Shown: positions 1-8,099, counted from the first letter of the stretch. The stretch: DNA of 13,289 nucleotides from Pseudomonadota bacterium (GCA_021827445.1 JAKAVW010000046.1:1-13289); one strand, 5' to 3'. A program made the numbers and translations. The notes: generated by a model not told the origin, from the letters alone.

Positions 1-289
1 TGGTCGCCTGCACCGCCGTTTCGATGGTGGCGTGCCCGGACATCATCACCACCGGCTGCTCCAGACCCGCTTCGGCCCAGCGCCGCAAGAGGCTGACGCC
101 GTCCTCACCCGGCATCCAGATATCGAGGAGGATGAGGTCCGCCATCTGATCGCGCAACAGTGCTTCGGCGGCTTCCGCACTACCCGCGGTATGCACGCTG
201 TAGCCTTCATCCTCCAGAATTTCTGCCAGGGTCGCGCAGATATCGGGTTCGTCATCCACCACCAGAATATTCAATCGTGCCTCTTCCAT
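1..289 (-). CDS. ntrX: NtrX-type response regulator, N-terminal receiver domain (partial, 3' end beyond window)
   Basis: Ninety-six codons are visible, from an ATG at 287-289 to the window edge. The translation is a receiver domain. An acidic pocket (D12, D13) follows the first beta strand (LNILVVDDEPD), and the phosphoacceptor is D56 in LLDIWMPGEDG, a form typical of NtrX. The switch region VVMMSGHAT comes next. A strong AGGAGG (294-299) lies 4 bases before the ATG and supports this start. The gene lies 21 bp downstream of the kinase gene ntrY, which is its presumed phosphodonor. In the family the receiver is followed by a sigma-54 AAA+ domain and a Fis-type DNA-binding domain; those would lie outside the window. 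The specific name NtrX rests mainly on the ntrY neighbour and the receiver sequence. Confidence 0.9.
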   Translation of the reverse strand, partial: MEEARLNILVVDDEPDICATLAEILEDEGYSVHTAGSAEAAEALLRDQMADLILLDIWMPGEDGVSLLRRWAEAGLEQPVVMMSGHATIETAVQAT

Positions 290-293
290 ACCG

Positions 294-299
294 CCTCCT
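294..299 (-). promoter_or_regulatory. Shine-Dalgarno of ntrX
   Basis: On the minus strand this reads AGGAGG, a full anti-16S match, 4 bases upstream of the ntrX ATG. It is the strongest ribosome binding site on the left arm. The 21-bp ntrY-ntrX gap therefore gives independent initiation on a shared mRNA rather than start-stop coupling. Confidence 0.8.
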
Positions 300-310
300 G
301 AACGCTTGCT

Positions 311-2524
311 TTAACCCAACGGAAAGTCCATAACGATACGCGCGCCGCCCTGTAAGCCTTGATTATCGGCAACAATCCGCCCGCCATGCTCCTCAACGAT
401 ACGCCGAACGATGGCGAGACCCAGCCCCGAACCCTTCACCTTGCTGGTGACATAGGGCTCAAAAACCCGCGCCAGCAACTGGGCCGGGAAACCGGGTCCG
501 TCATCCAATACGCTCAACTCTAGCATCTTTGCCGGGTCGGAGTCCGTCAAGCGGGTGCGAATCAAGATATGTTTACCCTCAGGAGTTTCTGAATCACCCG
601 GCAAGGCATCAATGGCGTTGCGTAGGAGATTATTGAGGATCTGGCGCAGGCGATGCACATCGGCCCGCAGGGGGGGCAGGCCCGCACCCAACTCAGCCCG
701 AATCTCCACTCCACTTTCTTGCCCGCGATACAGGTCGAGCACATCCAGAATCAGCGTGTTCAGGTCGAGGGGACGCAACTCCAGTTGCGGCTGCCGGGCG
801 TACTCCGAGAAGGCGTCCACCATCACCTTGAGGGCATCCACCTGATGGATAATAGTGCGGGTGGCACGATCCAGGGTCTCCCCCTCATCGCCAAGACGTT
901 CCAGATATTTGCGCCGCAGCCGCTCGGCCGAGAGCTGAATGGGGGTGAGCGGATTCTTGATCTCGTGGGCCAGACGCCGCGCCACCTCACTCCAGGCGGC
1001 GCTGCGCTGGGCGGCAACCAGCGTACTGATATCATCAAAAACCAGTACGAAACCCCGACTACCGGCATCATCCGCAAAGTGCGCGCCGTGCACGATAATG
1101 GTCTGTGGTCCGTCGGATCGCTCGATCTGCAACTCTTTCTGCATCCCGTTACGAGGGTGTTCCACCCAGTCCGCCACCAGCGTCCACAGGGGCTCCAGCG
1201 CGGTGCCATCGTGCAATGTATCCAGGGCGCAGCCCCTGGGCAAATCTTCCTGAAGAATATGGGTCGCCGCGGCGTTGACTTCGGCCAAATGGTTTTCGCC
1301 ATCAAAGGTCAGGATGCCGCTGGAAATCTGTCCGAGCACGGTCTCCAGGTACAGCCGCCGCTGCTCCGCCTGCTCCTGCGCCACCGCCGCCTGCTGCTTG
1401 GCCCGCGCCAGTTGTCGGGTCATATTGTTGAACGAATGTATCAGGACACCCAGCTCGTCATGACTCGCCACCGTCTGCAAGGGAATAAACTCGCCGCGCG
1501 CCACCGCCTGGGTACCCGCTGCCAGCCGCGCTATCGGCGCTGTCAGTCGCCGCGCCAGGTGCAAACCCATCCAGACCGCCGACAGCACGGCCAGCAGCAA
1601 GGCCACCGCCAGGCTGAGCTGAAAGGCCGTCTTCATCGGTTCGCGCATCAGCATCAACTGGTGGTAGCGGGTATAAGCCACCTGCACTGCCTCTGCCGCC
1701 TGCGTCAACTGCTCGGGGATGGGCTGCTCCACATAAAGAACACGGTTGCTCTGTCCCAAATGCGGACTCAGCACCGGGATCAGAACCTTCACCAGCAAAG
1801 CTCCCTGGGGCTCCGGCTCGATGGAGGCGGTCGGGTGATTCTCTTCCATAGCGAGGATTTCCCGGCGCGGCAAGCGCGGCGCCAGATTCAGGTTATCGCT
1901 GCTGGTGGCGATAATCCGGTTATCGCCGGAAAAGAGCGTGACGCTGCCCAGATGATACTGATCGCGCAGGGCGATCACGGTAATGACGGCGTTGCTGTCG
2001 GACTCGCCCACCAACGCCTGGGCAATACTTTCGCCCGCCAGCAGGGTGGAATTACGGTAACGGTCCACGCCCGCCTTCGCCACGTTCATGGCCTGGGCCA
2101 GCGCACTCTGCACCGCGCTGCTGAACCACGAGTCCACGCCCCGATTCAGATACTGCCAGGAAAAACCGAAGACGATGGCCGCCGGCAGGAAACTGAGCAG
2201 GGTAATAATCACCACCAGACGGGTGGCCAGTTGACTACCCACCTCGCCGCGCCGCAGGCGCAAGAGCAGCGCCACCACCGAGACCAGCACCAGGATGACC
2301 AGAAAGAGGACGATTCCTGCGGAAATCACCAGCATGGGCACAAAATAACGGCTCAGCGGTCCCCCGGCACTGGTGAAAAAGTTGACCCCCAGAAAGGCGA
2401 CGATGGCCAGCAGGAGCAGAGCAGCGCCCCAGCGCGGTCCCACTCGCTGCCGCTCCGGAGTGGTGCCGGCACTCAAGGCACGCAGCCAGCTTCTCAGTGC
2501 GAAAGGGGCGCGCTGACGATCCAT
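311..2524 (-). CDS. ntrY: NtrY-type membrane sensor histidine kinase
   Basis: This 737-residue kinase should sit in the inner membrane and phosphorylate NtrX. Hydrophobic segments are near residues 33-51, 60-90 and 101-121. A presumed periplasmic sensor region (about 122-298) follows, then a fourth segment (299-323). The cytoplasmic part has a HAMP linker (about 324-372), a short Gln/Ala-rich helix, a PAS-like domain (about 392-500) and a HisKA domain with H520 in AHEIKNPLTP. The ATPase domain shows the N box (NLLRNAIDA, 632-640), DDGPGFP (674-680) and GSGLGLAI (698-705). All catalytic boxes are intact. GGAG lies 5 bases before the ATG and supports this start, although the first 31 bp overlap the end of the DUF4390 gene. 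NtrYX systems are linked to nitrogen and redox responses in other proteobacteria; the signal here is unknown. Confidence 0.93.
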   Translation of the reverse strand: MDRQRAPFALRSWLRALSAGTTPERQRVGPRWGAALLLLAIVAFLGVNFFTSAGGPLSRYFVPMLVISAGIVLFLVILVLVSVVALLLRLRRGEVGSQLATRLVVIITLLSFLPAAIVFGFSWQYLNRGVDSWFSSAVQSALAQAMNVAKAGVDRYRNSTLLAGESIAQALVGESDSNAVITVIALRDQYHLGSVTLFSGDNRIIATSSDNLNLAPRLPRREILAMEENHPTASIEPEPQGALLVKVLIPVLSPHLGQSNRVLYVEQPIPEQLTQAAEAVQVAYTRYHQLMLMREPMKTAFQLSLAVALLLAVLSAVWMGLHLARRLTAPIARLAAGTQAVARGEFIPLQTVASHDELGVLIHSFNNMTRQLARAKQQAAVAQEQAEQRRLYLETVLGQISSGILTFDGENHLAEVNAAATHILQEDLPRGCALDTLHDGTALEPLWTLVADWVEHPRNGMQKELQIERSDGPQTIIVHGAHFADDAGSRGFVLVFDDISTLVAAQRSAAWSEVARRLAHEIKNPLTPIQLSAERLRRKYLERLGDEGETLDRATRTIIHQVDALKVMVDAFSEYARQPQLELRPLDLNTLILDVLDLYRGQESGVEIRAELGAGLPPLRADVHRLRQILNNLLRNAIDALPGDSETPEGKHILIRTRLTDSDPAKMLELSVLDDGPGFPAQLLARVFEPYVTSKVKGSGLGLAIVRRIVEEHGGRIVADNQGLQGGARIVMDFPLG

Positions 2525-3096
2525 GGGGACTCCAGTTTCCAGTGGCCAAGCAGCGCACGCAAACGTAACGGCAGAGGCAAGGCCTGAATATCAATATATA
2601 CCCGCAATGCCACCTGACCGCGCGCCGCACCGTGGACCAGCGGGAGAATGAAATCATGCACCTGGGCTAGTGCCGCGACGACCTCACTCCAGTGCGAGTA
2701 TAAAGTGAGCATCCCGTGCTGACTTTCGATGGCATATTGGTTAGTCAGGGGATAATAGTGAATACGCCAGCGCTGCTCCCGGTGTGCATGCACGCCAACA
2801 CCGGGGATGAAGGAGAAAGGCTCGGGCTCACGCCATTCTGCCGCCACGACCCAGATCAGCGTCTGTCCCTGGTCGAGGACCTCTTGCAGGAGCGCTTCTT
2901 TACCCATCTGCACGCGGGCATTGATTTCAACGGCATTTCCCTGCGGGGTCACCTGCAAATGTTCCACGTGAAACGCCGAACCCGCCACCGCCATCCCATG
3001 CATGCCAACAAAACAGCAGAACCCGATCAGGATAACGACAAATTGCTGTTGCCAGTTTCGGCGGGCCGGCAAACGCCATGCGCCATTCTGGCTCAT
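2494..3096 (-). CDS. DUF4390 family secreted protein
   Basis: This 200-residue protein has no known activity. It begins with a basic stretch, then a hydrophobic core (about residues 18-33) ending in GMAVAGSA, which looks like a signal peptide cleaved near residue 39-41. The mature part is predicted to be a soluble periplasmic or membrane-tethered beta-rich protein with no obvious catalytic motif. I call it DUF4390 because members of that family are secreted proteins encoded between rsmB and ntrY, and the sequence fits that type. Its ATG shares an ATGA with the rsmB stop, and its end overlaps ntrY by 31 bp. That arrangement fits a role tied to NtrY, for example as an extracytoplasmic partner, but this is inference. 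The codons for FHVEH, just after the signal peptide, contain a near-perfect parS sequence. Confidence 0.8.
   Translation of the reverse strand: MSQNGAWRLPARRNWQQQFVVILIGFCCFVGMHGMAVAGSAFHVEHLQVTPQGNAVEINARVQMGKEALLQEVLDQGQTLIWVVAAEWREPEPFSFIPGVGVHAHREQRWRIHYYPLTNQYAIESQHGMLTLYSHWSEVVAALAQVHDFILPLVHGAARGQVALRVYIDIQALPLPLRLRALLGHWKLESPWIVSAPLSH
2960..2975. other. parS: parS-like site (14/16 match to the ParB box) inside the DUF4390 gene
   Basis: The bases TGTTCCACGTGAAACG match the chromosomal parS consensus TGTTTCACGTGAAACA at 14 of 16 positions; the fifth and the last base differ. The central CACGTG and one near-complete half-site are intact. By my own estimate, assuming equal base frequencies, a site this good is expected by chance about 0.0035 times in a window of this length. 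Related parS sites in other bacteria often tolerate one or two changes. It lies within coding sequence (residues FHVEH of the DUF4390 protein), as chromosomal parS sites often do. Whether ParB binds it is not known from sequence. Confidence 0.55.
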
Positions 3097-4391
3097 GCGC
3101 CTTTCTCCAGCAAGGCATAGTAAAAACCATCCATTTCGTCCTGTCCGGGCAGGCGTTGCCCGGTCAGCGGGTGGGCAGAACGACGCGCGTCAGGATGCCG
3201 CAGGAGAAAGGCGATGATCTGTTCCTCATTCTCCTCGGGCAGCACCGAGCAGGTGGCATAGAGCAACCGACCGCCGGGACGCAGACAGGGCCACAGTCCC
3301 TCCAGCAAGCGCGCCTGCTGTGCCACGGCCTCGGCCACATCCTCCGGCTGGCGGCGCAGACGGATGTCAGGGTGGCGACGGATTACCCCGGTGCCGGTAC
3401 AGGGTGCATCCAGAAGGATGGCGTCATAGAACTCGCCATTCCACCAAGTAGTGGTTTCTGCGGCATCGGCCACCTGTAAATGTGCTATGCCGCCTTGTCT
3501 TTCCAGCGCCTCGCGCACCCGGTTCAGGCGTTCTGCGGAGCGGTCCAGGGCTTCCAGGCACGTCGCCCCCAATGCCCACAGGTGGGCCGTCTTGCCGCCA
3601 GGGGCGGCACAGGCGTCCAGAATCCGTTCCCCCTCCTGGGGCGCGAGAATGTGGGCCGCCAGTTGTGCCGCCCCGTCCTGCACCGCCACCCAGCCAGCGT
3701 CCCAGCCCGGCAGGGTCGCTACCGGCACACTGGCGGGCAGACACAAGGCCGCCTCACTCCACGCCACACCGTGAGCTTCAAGACCTTGTGCCGCCAGCAA
3801 CTGCCGATACTTGTCAGGATCCGCCCGCCGCGTATTCACGCGCAGCCAGAGGGGCGGCGCGGCATTATTGGCCGCGGCAATGGCGAGCCAGTCTTGAGGA
3901 TAGGCGGCGCGCAAGCGCGCCGCCAGCCAGGCCGGATGCCCGAGATCACGATCGACCAGTGCCACCTCCAAAGCCTCCCGCTCGCGCAGATAACGGCGCA
4001 GAACGGCATTGATCAGACCGCGCGCCCAGGGCTTTTTCAAGGCCTCCGTCATCCCAACCCAATCATTGACTATGGCGAAGGCGGGCCGTTGCCCATGGCG
4101 TAACTCAAAAAGAGCCAGACTGAGCAGGAAACGCAAATCGGTATCTTCCTCGCGCCAGTCTTTGCGCAGCAATTTGGCGGCCAGGGCCTGCACGGGCAAG
4201 TACTCGCGCAATGTGCCCAGAACCAGCCATTGCACGGTCGCACGATCGCTACCCGTCAACGGCACCGGCAGCAGGGCGGCATCCACCGTCTGCCCGCTAT
4301 CCACGCCCCGCAATACGCCGATAGATGTCTTGCGTATCGCCACACCCGAGGTGCTTCTCCCCCGCTCAGTCTCTGGCCGCGCTTCCCTCAT
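3093..4391 (-). CDS. rsmB: 16S rRNA (cytosine-967-C5)-methyltransferase RsmB
   Basis: RsmB transfers a methyl group from S-adenosylmethionine to C967 of 16S rRNA during ribosome assembly. This 432-residue copy has the full layout. A NusB-like all-helical RNA-binding domain covers about residues 18-140 (GLINAVLRRYLRE), and the Rossmann methyltransferase domain covers about 175-430. The SAM-binding motif LDACAAPGGKT is at 258-268. C331 in the DAPCTGTGV motif and C381 in YATCSVLPEENE correspond to the product-release and nucleophilic cysteines of the m5C family. The ATG shares an ATGA with the fmt stop, and the stop shares an ATGA with the DUF4390 start. The def-fmt-rsmB order is conserved in many proteobacteria. 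Nothing looks broken. Confidence 0.96.
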   Translation of the reverse strand: MREARPETERGRSTSGVAIRKTSIGVLRGVDSGQTVDAALLPVPLTGSDRATVQWLVLGTLREYLPVQALAAKLLRKDWREEDTDLRFLLSLALFELRHGQRPAFAIVNDWVGMTEALKKPWARGLINAVLRRYLREREALEVALVDRDLGHPAWLAARLRAAYPQDWLAIAAANNAAPPLWLRVNTRRADPDKYRQLLAAQGLEAHGVAWSEAALCLPASVPVATLPGWDAGWVAVQDGAAQLAAHILAPQEGERILDACAAPGGKTAHLWALGATCLEALDRSAERLNRVREALERQGGIAHLQVADAAETTTWWNGEFYDAILLDAPCTGTGVIRRHPDIRLRRQPEDVAEAVAQQARLLEGLWPCLRPGGRLLYATCSVLPEENEEQIIAFLLRHPDARRSAHPLTGQRLPGQDEMDGFYYALLEKGA

Positions 4392-5329
4392 CCCAGCGTT
4401 TCACCGACTCGCAGGCGGTAACCGCGGGCGAAGTCACCGCCACTGAGCACCCCCTTGCCTGCGGGTTGCACCGCCAGCAACTGCAATTGATCCTCGCCAC
4501 AAGTCACCACCACCCCGTCTTTTTCCACGGCACTGATGGTGCCGGGCGCCTGATCGCCCCCGATGGCCAGCACCCGCGTCTGCCAGACCCGCAACCCGTT
4601 GCCGCGAAACCGGGTATGGGCGACAGGGCTGGGGTTGAAAGCCCGCACCAGACGCTCCAGCATCGCCGCGGGCAGCCGCCAGTCGAGCAGTGCCTCTTCT
4701 TTCTTCAGCTTACGGGCATAAGTCACCAGCGCGGGATCCTGGGGCACGGGCTTGAGCCGATTCGCCCAGAGCCCGTCCAGCGACTGACGCAAGGCAGCGC
4801 TGCCCAATCGCGCCAAACGGTCATGGAGGCTGGCCGCCGTGTCATCGGGAGCAATGGGCACGCGCTCCGCCCACAGCACCGGACCGGAGTCGAGCCCGGC
4901 TTCCATCTGCATGATGGCAACACCGCTTTCTTTGTCGCCCGCCGCGATGGCCCGGGCGATAGGCGCCGCGCCACGCCAGGCGGGCAAGAGACTGGCGTGA
5001 ACATTGATGGCGCCGCGCGTCGGCAGGTCAAGAATCGCCTGCGGTAAAATCTGCCCATAGGCCACAACAATCAGCAAATCCGGCGTCAGGCTCCGAAGCA
5101 GGTCCAGGGCCTCGCCCGTCTTGCAGGATTCCGGCTGAAAAATAGGAAGGCCTGCGACCAAAGCCTCCTGCTTCACCGGGCTGGTCTGCAACGCCCGCCC
5201 CCGGCCCGCCGGGCGATCCGGCTGAGTAAATATCCCGACGACTTCTTCCGGACCTTGCAGCAATTCGGCCAGAATGAGGCGCGCGAACTCCGGCGTCCCG
5301 GCAAAAACAATACGCTGTTTGCTAGTCAC
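4388..5329 (-). CDS. fmt: Methionyl-tRNA formyltransferase
   Basis: Fmt formylates the amino group of Met on initiator tRNA using 10-formyltetrahydrofolate, which starts bacterial translation. The 313-residue protein has the N-terminal formyltransferase fold starting RIVFAGTPEFA. The catalytic triad is recognisable as N109, H111 and D147, within INVHASLLPAWRGAAPI and MEAGLDSGP. The C-terminal tRNA-binding OB-like domain covers about residues 207-310. The start is a GTG at 5327-5329. It lies within the last codons of def, giving an 8-bp overlap (GTGACTAG), with only a weak, distant AAGGG upstream, so re-initiation after def is likely. The stop overlaps the rsmB ATG. Length and motifs are standard for the family. 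Confidence 0.97.
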   Translation of the reverse strand: MTSKQRIVFAGTPEFARLILAELLQGPEEVVGIFTQPDRPAGRGRALQTSPVKQEALVAGLPIFQPESCKTGEALDLLRSLTPDLLIVVAYGQILPQAILDLPTRGAINVHASLLPAWRGAAPIARAIAAGDKESGVAIMQMEAGLDSGPVLWAERVPIAPDDTAASLHDRLARLGSAALRQSLDGLWANRLKPVPQDPALVTYARKLKKEEALLDWRLPAAMLERLVRAFNPSPVAHTRFRGNGLRVWQTRVLAIGGDQAPGTISAVEKDGVVVTCGEDQLQLLAVQPAGKGVLSGGDFARGYRLRVGETLG

Positions 5330-5825
5330 CGAGTCGCGCCCTTTTGTCCGCCTTACGACGAATCAGATTTTGCTTGAGACGGGACAGATGATCGACAAAA
5401 AGGGTACCGTTAAGGTGGTCGATCTCATGTTGCAGGCAAACCGCCAGCAGCCCATCGGCCTCCAGTTCAACGGTCTTGCCCTGCACCGTGGTCGCGCGCA
5501 CCGTCACTTTTTCGGCGCGCCGCACCGTCTCCAGCACACCGGGTACTGACAGACAGCCTTCCTTCATCTCTTCTTCACCTGTGCTCGCAATAATTTCCGG
5601 ATTCACCAAGGTCAGCAGATCATTGCGATTTTCTGAAACATCCACGACAATCAGGCGGTGGCCAGCGGCCACTTGCGGCGCAGCCAGGCCGATACCGGGT
5701 GCATCGTACATGGTTTCCGCCATATCGTCGGCCAGTTGCTGCATCTGTTTGTCCACCCGGACTATGGGTTGGGCCATGCCCTTGAGGCGGGTATCGGGAA
5801 ACTCGAGTATCTTCAAGAGAGGCAT
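5322..5825 (-). CDS. def: Peptide deformylase
   Basis: Def removes the formyl group from the N-terminal Met of new proteins, undoing the reaction of its neighbour Fmt. The 167-residue protein carries all three family motifs: GIGLAAPQV (44-52), EGCLS (89-93) and HEIDH (133-137). The metal ligands are C91, H133 and H137, and E134 is the general base. I start it at the ATG at 5823-5825 because MPLLKILEFPD is the usual N-terminus and GGTGA lies 4 bases upstream. The frame stays open to 5996, but that extra stretch does not resemble the family and would run into the divergent LysM gene. It is the first gene of the leftward operon and overlaps fmt by 8 bp. Confidence 0.97.
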   Translation of the reverse strand: MPLLKILEFPDTRLKGMAQPIVRVDKQMQQLADDMAETMYDAPGIGLAAPQVAAGHRLIVVDVSENRNDLLTLVNPEIIASTGEEEMKEGCLSVPGVLETVRRAEKVTVRATTVQGKTVELEADGLLAVCLQHEIDHLNGTLFVDHLSRLKQNLIRRKADKRARLGD

Positions 5826-5907
5826 TTCGTCACCAATTATTACCATCCGGCAAAAATCGTATCTTGAACTAATACTATTCCCTGCGGAAGTCCAGCGGAG
5901 ATCATTC
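5826..5907. promoter_or_regulatory. Divergent intergenic region between def and the LysM gene
   Basis: These 82 bp are the only space between the two divergent arms, so promoters for both are expected here or inside the 5' ends of the flanking genes. The centre (about 5851-5880) is AT-rich compared with the surroundings. A TTGAAC at 5864-5869 resembles a plus-strand -35 box, but I see no good -10 at the right distance. A TACTAT at 5873-5878 resembles a -10 box without a convincing -35. I therefore do not assign exact promoters. GGAG at 5897-5900 serves the LysM gene. Confidence 0.45.
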
Positions 5908-6996
5908 ATGCAGAAGCACATCTGGCGCAACACCCTATTTTGTCTCGGCCTCAGCGCCATGGCCCCGGTAATGGCGCAGGCTGCACCGTCCGGCATACAA
6001 CTACGCAGTGAACAAAGCTACACCGTCAAATCCGGAGATACCCTCTGGGGCATTGCCGCTCATTTTTTGCGGCATCCCTGGCAATGGCCGCAGATCTGGC
6101 ATAAGAATCCCTACATCCATAATCCTAACCTCATTTATCCCGGTGATCGCATCGTACTCACCCACGGAGCCAACGGTCAGCCGGAACTTCGTGTAGAAAG
6201 GTCTTATGGTTCTAACGCAGAAGGTTCTTCGGTCGTCGAACTTCATCCACAAATGACGGTAGAGCCCTTGCCCACCGTGGCTACCGGCGAGGTGATGCCC
6301 TTCCTCGGCACGCCGGGGGTTATCGCCAGCAAAAAAGCTTATGATGCATTACCTTATCTGGCGGCCAGTGCCAGCAGCCAGATCGCCTACACCGTGGGCG
6401 ACAAGCTGTATGCTTCCGGTCTGGAACGGGTCCCGGTGGGCACCCGCTATGGTATCGTCGCTCTTGGGCCGGAACTGCACCGTCCCGGCGTCGAGAAGCC
6501 ACTCGGTTATGCGCTCTACGACCTGGGCAGCATCATCGTACGCAGTAACAGTTCCCACGCTGCCGTCGAGATCGCCAATGCCCGCAGGGAAATCTCGCTG
6601 GGCGATCGCCTGATCCCCGAAGCGAGCGCCAAGGTACCTCGTTATTTCCCCAGCGCCCCCGCCCACCCGGTAAGCGCTCAGATCATCGCCAAAATGAGTG
6701 ACTACCCGGAACTCCTGGTGGGTCAGGTCGTGATCGTGGATAAAGGCCGGGAAGCCGGTTTGAGCGATGGTAATCTGCTGCGGATTGAAAGGATCAGGGA
6801 AGACACGAAAAATGCCGTGACCGGCAAGCCCTTCGCTCTGCCGCCTCAGAAAGTGGGCGAAGTGATGGTGTTCCGGGTATTTCCCACTGTCTCCTACGCC
6901 GTGATTACCACGGCAATGCGTGGCATCTTGGTGGGTGACAAGCTGGCCAGCCCGAGTCCTGTAACAGCCAGCGACAGCTCCGCAGGAAACGGGTGA
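5908..6996 (+). CDS. Secreted LysM-domain protein
   Basis: This 362-residue envelope protein has a signal peptide (basic MQKHIWRN, hydrophobic core, likely cut after AQA at 23-25). One LysM domain follows (about 38-84, starting YTVKSGDTLWGIA and ending NLIYPGDRIVLT); LysM domains bind peptidoglycan sugars. The rest (about 90-362) is a large segment without a motif I can name, with no transmembrane helix and no visible peptidase or amidase signature. The start is the ATG at 5908-5910, with GGAG 7 bases upstream. The open frame extends back to 5476, but that part is antisense to def. The gene ends in a GTGA overlap with dprA. A LysM gene next to dprA is common in beta- and some gammaproteobacteria. 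Its exact role is unknown; cell-wall binding is the only safe statement. Confidence 0.88.
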   Translation: MQKHIWRNTLFCLGLSAMAPVMAQAAPSGIQLRSEQSYTVKSGDTLWGIAAHFLRHPWQWPQIWHKNPYIHNPNLIYPGDRIVLTHGANGQPELRVERSYGSNAEGSSVVELHPQMTVEPLPTVATGEVMPFLGTPGVIASKKAYDALPYLAASASSQIAYTVGDKLYASGLERVPVGTRYGIVALGPELHRPGVEKPLGYALYDLGSIIVRSNSSHAAVEIANARREISLGDRLIPEASAKVPRYFPSAPAHPVSAQIIAKMSDYPELLVGQVVIVDKGREAGLSDGNLLRIERIREDTKNAVTGKPFALPPQKVGEVMVFRVFPTVSYAVITTAMRGILVGDKLASPSPVTASDSSAGNG

Positions 6997-8090
6997 CAGA
7001 CCGGGCCTGGCTCGCCCTCAGCCGTATCCCCGGCCTCGGTCCGGTTCGCCAGCGTGCCCTGCTCGAACGCTTTGGTGCGGTAGATCGCTGCTTTCAAACC
7101 GGGGCCGGGGCCTTGCAGGGCCTCGGCTTGCAAGCGAGACAAATCGTCGCCTTGCAGAAGGCACCCGAGGACCTTCTCACGCCTGCAGACCGACGCTGGC
7201 TGGAAAGTCCCGACACCGATCTCTGCCGCTGGACCGACGCCGATTATCCCCCTCTGCTGCGCCATATCCCCGACCCGCCCCCGCTGCTCTATTTACGCGG
7301 ACAGCGCGCCTGCCTGAACCAGGCCATGCTGGCTATCGTTGGCAGCCGCAGTGCCACGGCTACCGGCATCGCCACCGCCGAAGCCTTTGCCAAAAGCCTG
7401 GGTGGAGCGGGCCTTACCATCTGTAGCGGCCTGGCCCTTGGCATTGATGCCGCCGCCCATCGCGGCGCCCTCCACAGTGGCACCGTCGCCGTGCTTGGTA
7501 CCGGTGCCGACCTTATCTACCCGCGCAGCCATCTGCAACTCGCCCGTCAGATTACTGAACGGGGCCTTATCCTCAGTGAACAGCCGCCCGATACCGGTCC
7601 GCGCAGCGGCCTATTCCCCCGCCGCAACCGCATCATCAGCGGCCTCAGTCTCGGCGTACTGGTGGTCGAAGCTGCTGAAGGTAGCGGTTCGCTGATTACC
7701 GCACGGCTGGCGATGGAGCAGGGCCGCGAAGTTTTTGCCATCCCCGGCTCCATCCACTCACCGTTGTCGCGCGGCCCCCACCGTCTCATCCGCGACGGCG
7801 CCAAACTGGTCGAGAGCGCCGAAGACGTGCTCAGCGAGCTCGGCCCCCTGTACGCCGTGCTGCGCGACAGTCAGACAGCGGCACCCGCGGCAGACTGGCA
7901 GCCAGAAGATTCCATGCAGGCTAAAGTTTGGGACGCCATGGATTTCGACCCCCTCGCCCCGGAACAGATCGCCAGCCGCTGCGGATTGACGCTGACCGAG
8001 CTTTCGGCCATCCTCTTGAACATGGAATTACAAGGTTACCTCGCGGCCTGTCCCGGCGGCCGTTTCTGTCGCCTCCCACCTGCTTCCTAA
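6993..8090 (+). CDS. dprA: DNA-processing protein DprA
   Basis: DprA binds incoming single-stranded DNA during natural transformation and loads RecA on it. The 365-residue protein has an N-terminal helical (SAM-like) domain (about 1-70) and a Rossmann-fold DprA domain (about 80-285) with AIVGSRSAT (114-122), GLALGIDAAAHRGAL (146-160), FPRRNRIISGLS (208-219) and GSLITARLAMEQGREVFAIPG (232-252). The C-terminal winged-helix (DML1-like) domain is about 308-360. The start is a GTG at 6993-6995 that overlaps the LysM stop (GTGA), with AGGAA at 6984-6988. All family landmarks are intact, so the product is probably functional. Other competence genes are not in the window, so whether the organism is transformable cannot be judged here. 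Confidence 0.96.
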   Translation: MTDRAWLALSRIPGLGPVRQRALLERFGAVDRCFQTGAGALQGLGLQARQIVALQKAPEDLLTPADRRWLESPDTDLCRWTDADYPPLLRHIPDPPPLLYLRGQRACLNQAMLAIVGSRSATATGIATAEAFAKSLGGAGLTICSGLALGIDAAAHRGALHSGTVAVLGTGADLIYPRSHLQLARQITERGLILSEQPPDTGPRSGLFPRRNRIISGLSLGVLVVEAAEGSGSLITARLAMEQGREVFAIPGSIHSPLSRGPHRLIRDGAKLVESAEDVLSELGPLYAVLRDSQTAAPAADWQPEDSMQAKVWDAMDFDPLAPEQIASRCGLTLTELSAILLNMELQGYLAACPGGRFCRLPPAS

Positions 8091-8099
8091 GGCCAAGGT

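Noticed and set aside
653..2587. A 644-codon open frame on the plus strand
   Set aside because: It lies wholly antisense to ntrY, which has complete kinase motifs. Its translation is rich in Gln, His and Arg with no domain pattern, as expected for the reverse of a GC-rich gene.
5476..5907. N-terminal extension of the LysM protein
   Set aside because: It is antisense to def, and the ATG at 5908 begins a clear signal peptide with GGAG at the right distance.
5826..5996. N-terminal extension of def (open frame reaches 5996)
   Set aside because: The extra residues do not resemble peptide deformylase, would overlap the LysM start, and a good start with GGTGA exists at 5825.
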